DNA of 6,993 nt. It comes from Clostridiales bacterium. Its GTDB lineage: Bacteria > Bacillota > Clostridia > Oscillospirales > Ruminococcaceae. The notes under the pieces were generated by a model, which did no database searches, was not told where the DNA came from, and worked only from the letters and a program-made list of their open reading frames with translations. Below, piece by piece: positions 5,707 to 6,993 of the stretch. The stretch covers positions 1 through 6,993 of the forward strand of contig JAAZLM010000211.1 in NCBI GenBank assembly GCA_012799315.1, read 5' to 3'. A program made the translations under genes and the position numbers. Each line of letters opens with the position of its first letter. Within the stretch, counting starts at the first letter, position 1.

Positions 5707-6105
5707 ATGAAAATGCAGCGAAAAACTAGGCAACGTCAATTGATATTAGACGCAATACAGGCTCGCTGCGACCACCCCTCTGCAGGCGAAATATACCTAG
5801 ATGTTCGTAAGATCGATAGCAAAATCAGTCGTGGCACAGTATATCGCAATTTAAATGTACTAGTAAAGCAAGGGAAAATACTTCATATTAAACTCCCGTA
5901 CAAAGATCGATATGAGCCCATCAAGCAGCCGCACTACCATTTTAGATGTTCGATATGCGGTGCAATTGCCGATGTCCCCCTCCCTTATGACAAGGATTTA
6001 GATGATAGGACGGCTAAGGAGAGTGGATTCATCGTTGAGAGTCATCGAATTATATTCGAGGGGTTTTGTATCGATTGCCAGCGCAAGAAGTCTATAACTA
6101 AATAA
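5707..6105 (+). CDS. perR: Fur-family metalloregulator, PerR-like
   Basis: A 132-residue Fur-family repressor: N-terminal winged helix (RQRQLILDAIQ, HPSAGEIYLDVRK, and recognition helix SRGTVYRNLNVLVKQG at 41-56) and a C-terminal dimerisation/metal domain. The structural zinc site is two CxxC pairs, Cys81/Cys84 and Cys121/Cys124. Aligned by hand to Bacillus subtilis PerR, the regulatory ligands would be His23, Glu70 (Asp85 in PerR), His76, His78 and Asp89 (Asp104). The Asp104 equivalent, the residue linked to peroxide sensing, is kept; the Asp85 position is Glu, a conservative change. Immediate placement after katA supports a peroxide-responsive role: repression with Fe/Mn and release after iron-catalysed His oxidation (family knowledge). 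A Fur or Zur role is not excluded. SD-like GGGAAGTG precedes the ATG; the strong terminator follows directly. Confidence 0.85.
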   Translation: MKMQRKTRQRQLILDAIQARCDHPSAGEIYLDVRKIDSKISRGTVYRNLNVLVKQGKILHIKLPYKDRYEPIKQPHYHFRCSICGAIADVPLPYDKDLDDRTAKESGFIVESHRIIFEGFCIDCQRKKSITK

Positions 6106-6113
6106 ATGCAGCG

Positions 6114-6149
6114 AAATCAGCTCATCGAAACAGATGAGCTGATTTTTTT
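6114..6149 (+). terminator. Rho-independent terminator after perR
   Basis: TCAGCTCATC (6117-6126) pairs perfectly with GATGAGCTGA (6133-6142) around a GAAACA loop, followed by seven T's (6143-6149). The stem can lengthen with the flanking AAA/TTT. It lies 12 bases past the perR stop and closes the gene group starting at 3089. Confidence 0.95.
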
Positions 6150-6288
6150 AACATCCGTAATGTTTGCCATATATATTGAATACTATAGTTTGTGGCAGTT
6201 AGTATAACTTTTAAATATAACTTGGACGGTATCATTATATAAAATCATCTATTGATACGACAAATTTCCATCTTTTAATACTTTCATA

Positions 6289-6317
6289 TTGCTAAAAATA
6301 ACGGAAAGTGTTATAAT
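6289..6317 (+). promoter_or_regulatory. Promoter of nfeD-SPFH pair
   Basis: TTGCTA (6289-6294), 17 bp, TATAAT (6312-6317). Predicted start near 6324, leader about 44 nt. The rest of the 6150-6367 gap is AT-rich with no ORF or RNA structure I can support. Confidence 0.72.
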
Positions 6318-6367
6318 ATTATTAGGTAGCTTAAGTTATAAAAATATAATAAAAGGGGGGTGTAGTT

Positions 6368-6799
6368 GTGAATTATCTCATTTTATGGGCTTGTGTATTA
6401 GTTGGTATGGTTGTTTTTGAAGTAGTTACAACGCAATTGGTAGCCATTTGGTTTGCACTTGCGAGCTTAGTGAGTTTATTTGCCTCCCTATTCGGCGCAA
6501 CCTTCACTGTACAATGCGTTATTTTCGTTGTTGTTACTATTATCTCACTTGCATTAACACGCCCTTTTGTAAAGAAGTTCATTACAAATAAGGCTGTCCC
6601 TACAAACGCAGATAGAAATATCGGTGAAATCGGGTATGTTATCAATACAATTGATAACAATTCCTTTGAAGGTAGGGTGACGGTTGACGGAATAGATTGG
6701 GCTGCTAGATCAATCGATGGTGACGTAATAGAAACAGGTAGTAAAATTGTGGTCGAACGCATTGAGGGAGTAAAGCTCATTGTCTCGAATGCGGATTAA
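6368..6799 (+). CDS. NfeD-family membrane protein (short form with OB-fold tail)
   Basis: A 143-residue protein with two or three membrane segments (about 2-20, 25-45, 47-64) and a C-terminal soluble OB-fold (about 80-141) carrying the family pattern NIGEIGYV, then GRVTVDGIDWAARS, then GSKIVVERIEGVKLIV. It lacks the ClpP-like protease domain of long NfeD, so it is the short (NfeD1b-type) class. Short NfeD proteins partner SPFH proteins encoded next to them and are thought to help organise membrane microdomains or membrane-protein quality control; the mechanism is unsettled. The GTG at 6368 is chosen because a GGGGGG-rich SD (6355-6360) is seven bases upstream and the NYLILW start fits the family. 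The next gene begins 23 bp after its stop. Confidence 0.9.
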   Translation: MNYLILWACVLVGMVVFEVVTTQLVAIWFALASLVSLFASLFGATFTVQCVIFVVVTIISLALTRPFVKKFITNKAVPTNADRNIGEIGYVINTIDNNSFEGRVTVDGIDWAARSIDGDVIETGSKIVVERIEGVKLIVSNAD

Positions 6800-6822
6800 T
6801 ATTTATTTAGGAGGATTATTTT

Positions 6823-6993
6823 ATGGAAACAGCAGGTTATGTATTACTCGGCGTTATAGTGTTTTTAATTATCGTGATTATTTCTAACATTAAAGTTGTC
6901 CCGCAAGCACAGGAGTATGTAATTCAACGTATGGGTACATATCTCACAACTTGGACAACAGGATTGCATTTTAAGATACCTTTCATTGATGTA
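6823..6993 (+). CDS. SPFH/Band-7 (stomatin-like) membrane protein, N-terminal part, cut by window edge
   Basis: The 57 visible residues have an N-terminal membrane anchor (GYVLLGVIVFLIIVIISNI, about 5-23) followed by KVVPQAQEYVIQRMGTYLTTW and TTGLHFKIPFIDV, the opening of the Band-7 domain (VPQ-E-V-R-G-Y then G-HF-PFID is the family signature). It belongs to the stomatin/QmcA type that forms large membrane-attached rings, usually with the NfeD protein encoded just upstream, as here. AGGAGG at 6809-6814 sits eight bases before the ATG. The length and C-terminus are unknown because the window ends. Confidence 0.93.
   Translation, partial: METAGYVLLGVIVFLIIVIISNIKVVPQAQEYVIQRMGTYLTTWTTGLHFKIPFIDV

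Noticed and set aside
6373..6780. Minus-strand ORF opposite nfeD
   Set aside because: Shadow of the NfeD frame; the plus-strand gene has a clear family match and ribosome site.

Overview
The window comes from a low-G+C Gram-positive-type bacterium, most likely Bacillota and plausibly a clostridial lineage. This is inferred from AT-rich intergenic DNA, strong AGGAGG-type ribosome binding sites, TTG/GTG starts next to ATG, and the gene content: a type I-C CRISPR-Cas locus, a catalase paired with a Fur/PerR-type regulator, and an NfeD-SPFH pair. I cannot name the species.

Left third (1-2760, minus strand): the leading end of a type I-C cas operon. cas3 (HD nuclease plus helicase, 725 aa) is followed by the N-terminus of cas5 (Cas5d/Cas5c), which runs off the left edge. 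The 260 bp between them is not empty. On the opposite strand it holds a compact transcription unit: a promoter (TTTACT-17-TATAAT), a degenerate type I-C-like CRISPR repeat starting at the predicted +1, a short spacer-like segment, and a rho-independent terminator whose T-tract overlaps the cas3 stop codon. The product would be a crRNA-like RNA of about 90 nt. Its spacer-like part matches the cas5 promoter/leader at 210-226 at positions 1-5, 7-11 and 13-17. The mismatches fall at 6, 12 and 18, the bases that Cascade flips out, and the match is preceded by TTC, the known type I-C PAM. This reads as a natural Cascade-guided autorepressor of the cas5 operon, of the CreR/CreA kind, and is the main discovery candidate here.

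Middle (2760-6150, plus strand): after about 280 bp with no convincing gene (one doubtful 39-codon hydrophobic ORF), an extended -10 promoter leads into four co-directional genes: a YbaN/DUF454-type small membrane protein, a 7-TM membrane protein overlapping it by ATGA, a clade-3-like heme catalase (katA), and a Fur-family regulator with PerR-like metal ligands. A strong terminator closes the group. The pairing of catalase and PerR-like regulator suggests a peroxide-defence operon.

Right end (6150-6993, plus strand): a promoter (TTGCTA-17-TATAAT) drives an NfeD-family membrane protein and, 23 bp later, an SPFH/Band-7 protein cut by the window edge. These two families usually work together in membrane microdomains or membrane-protein quality control.
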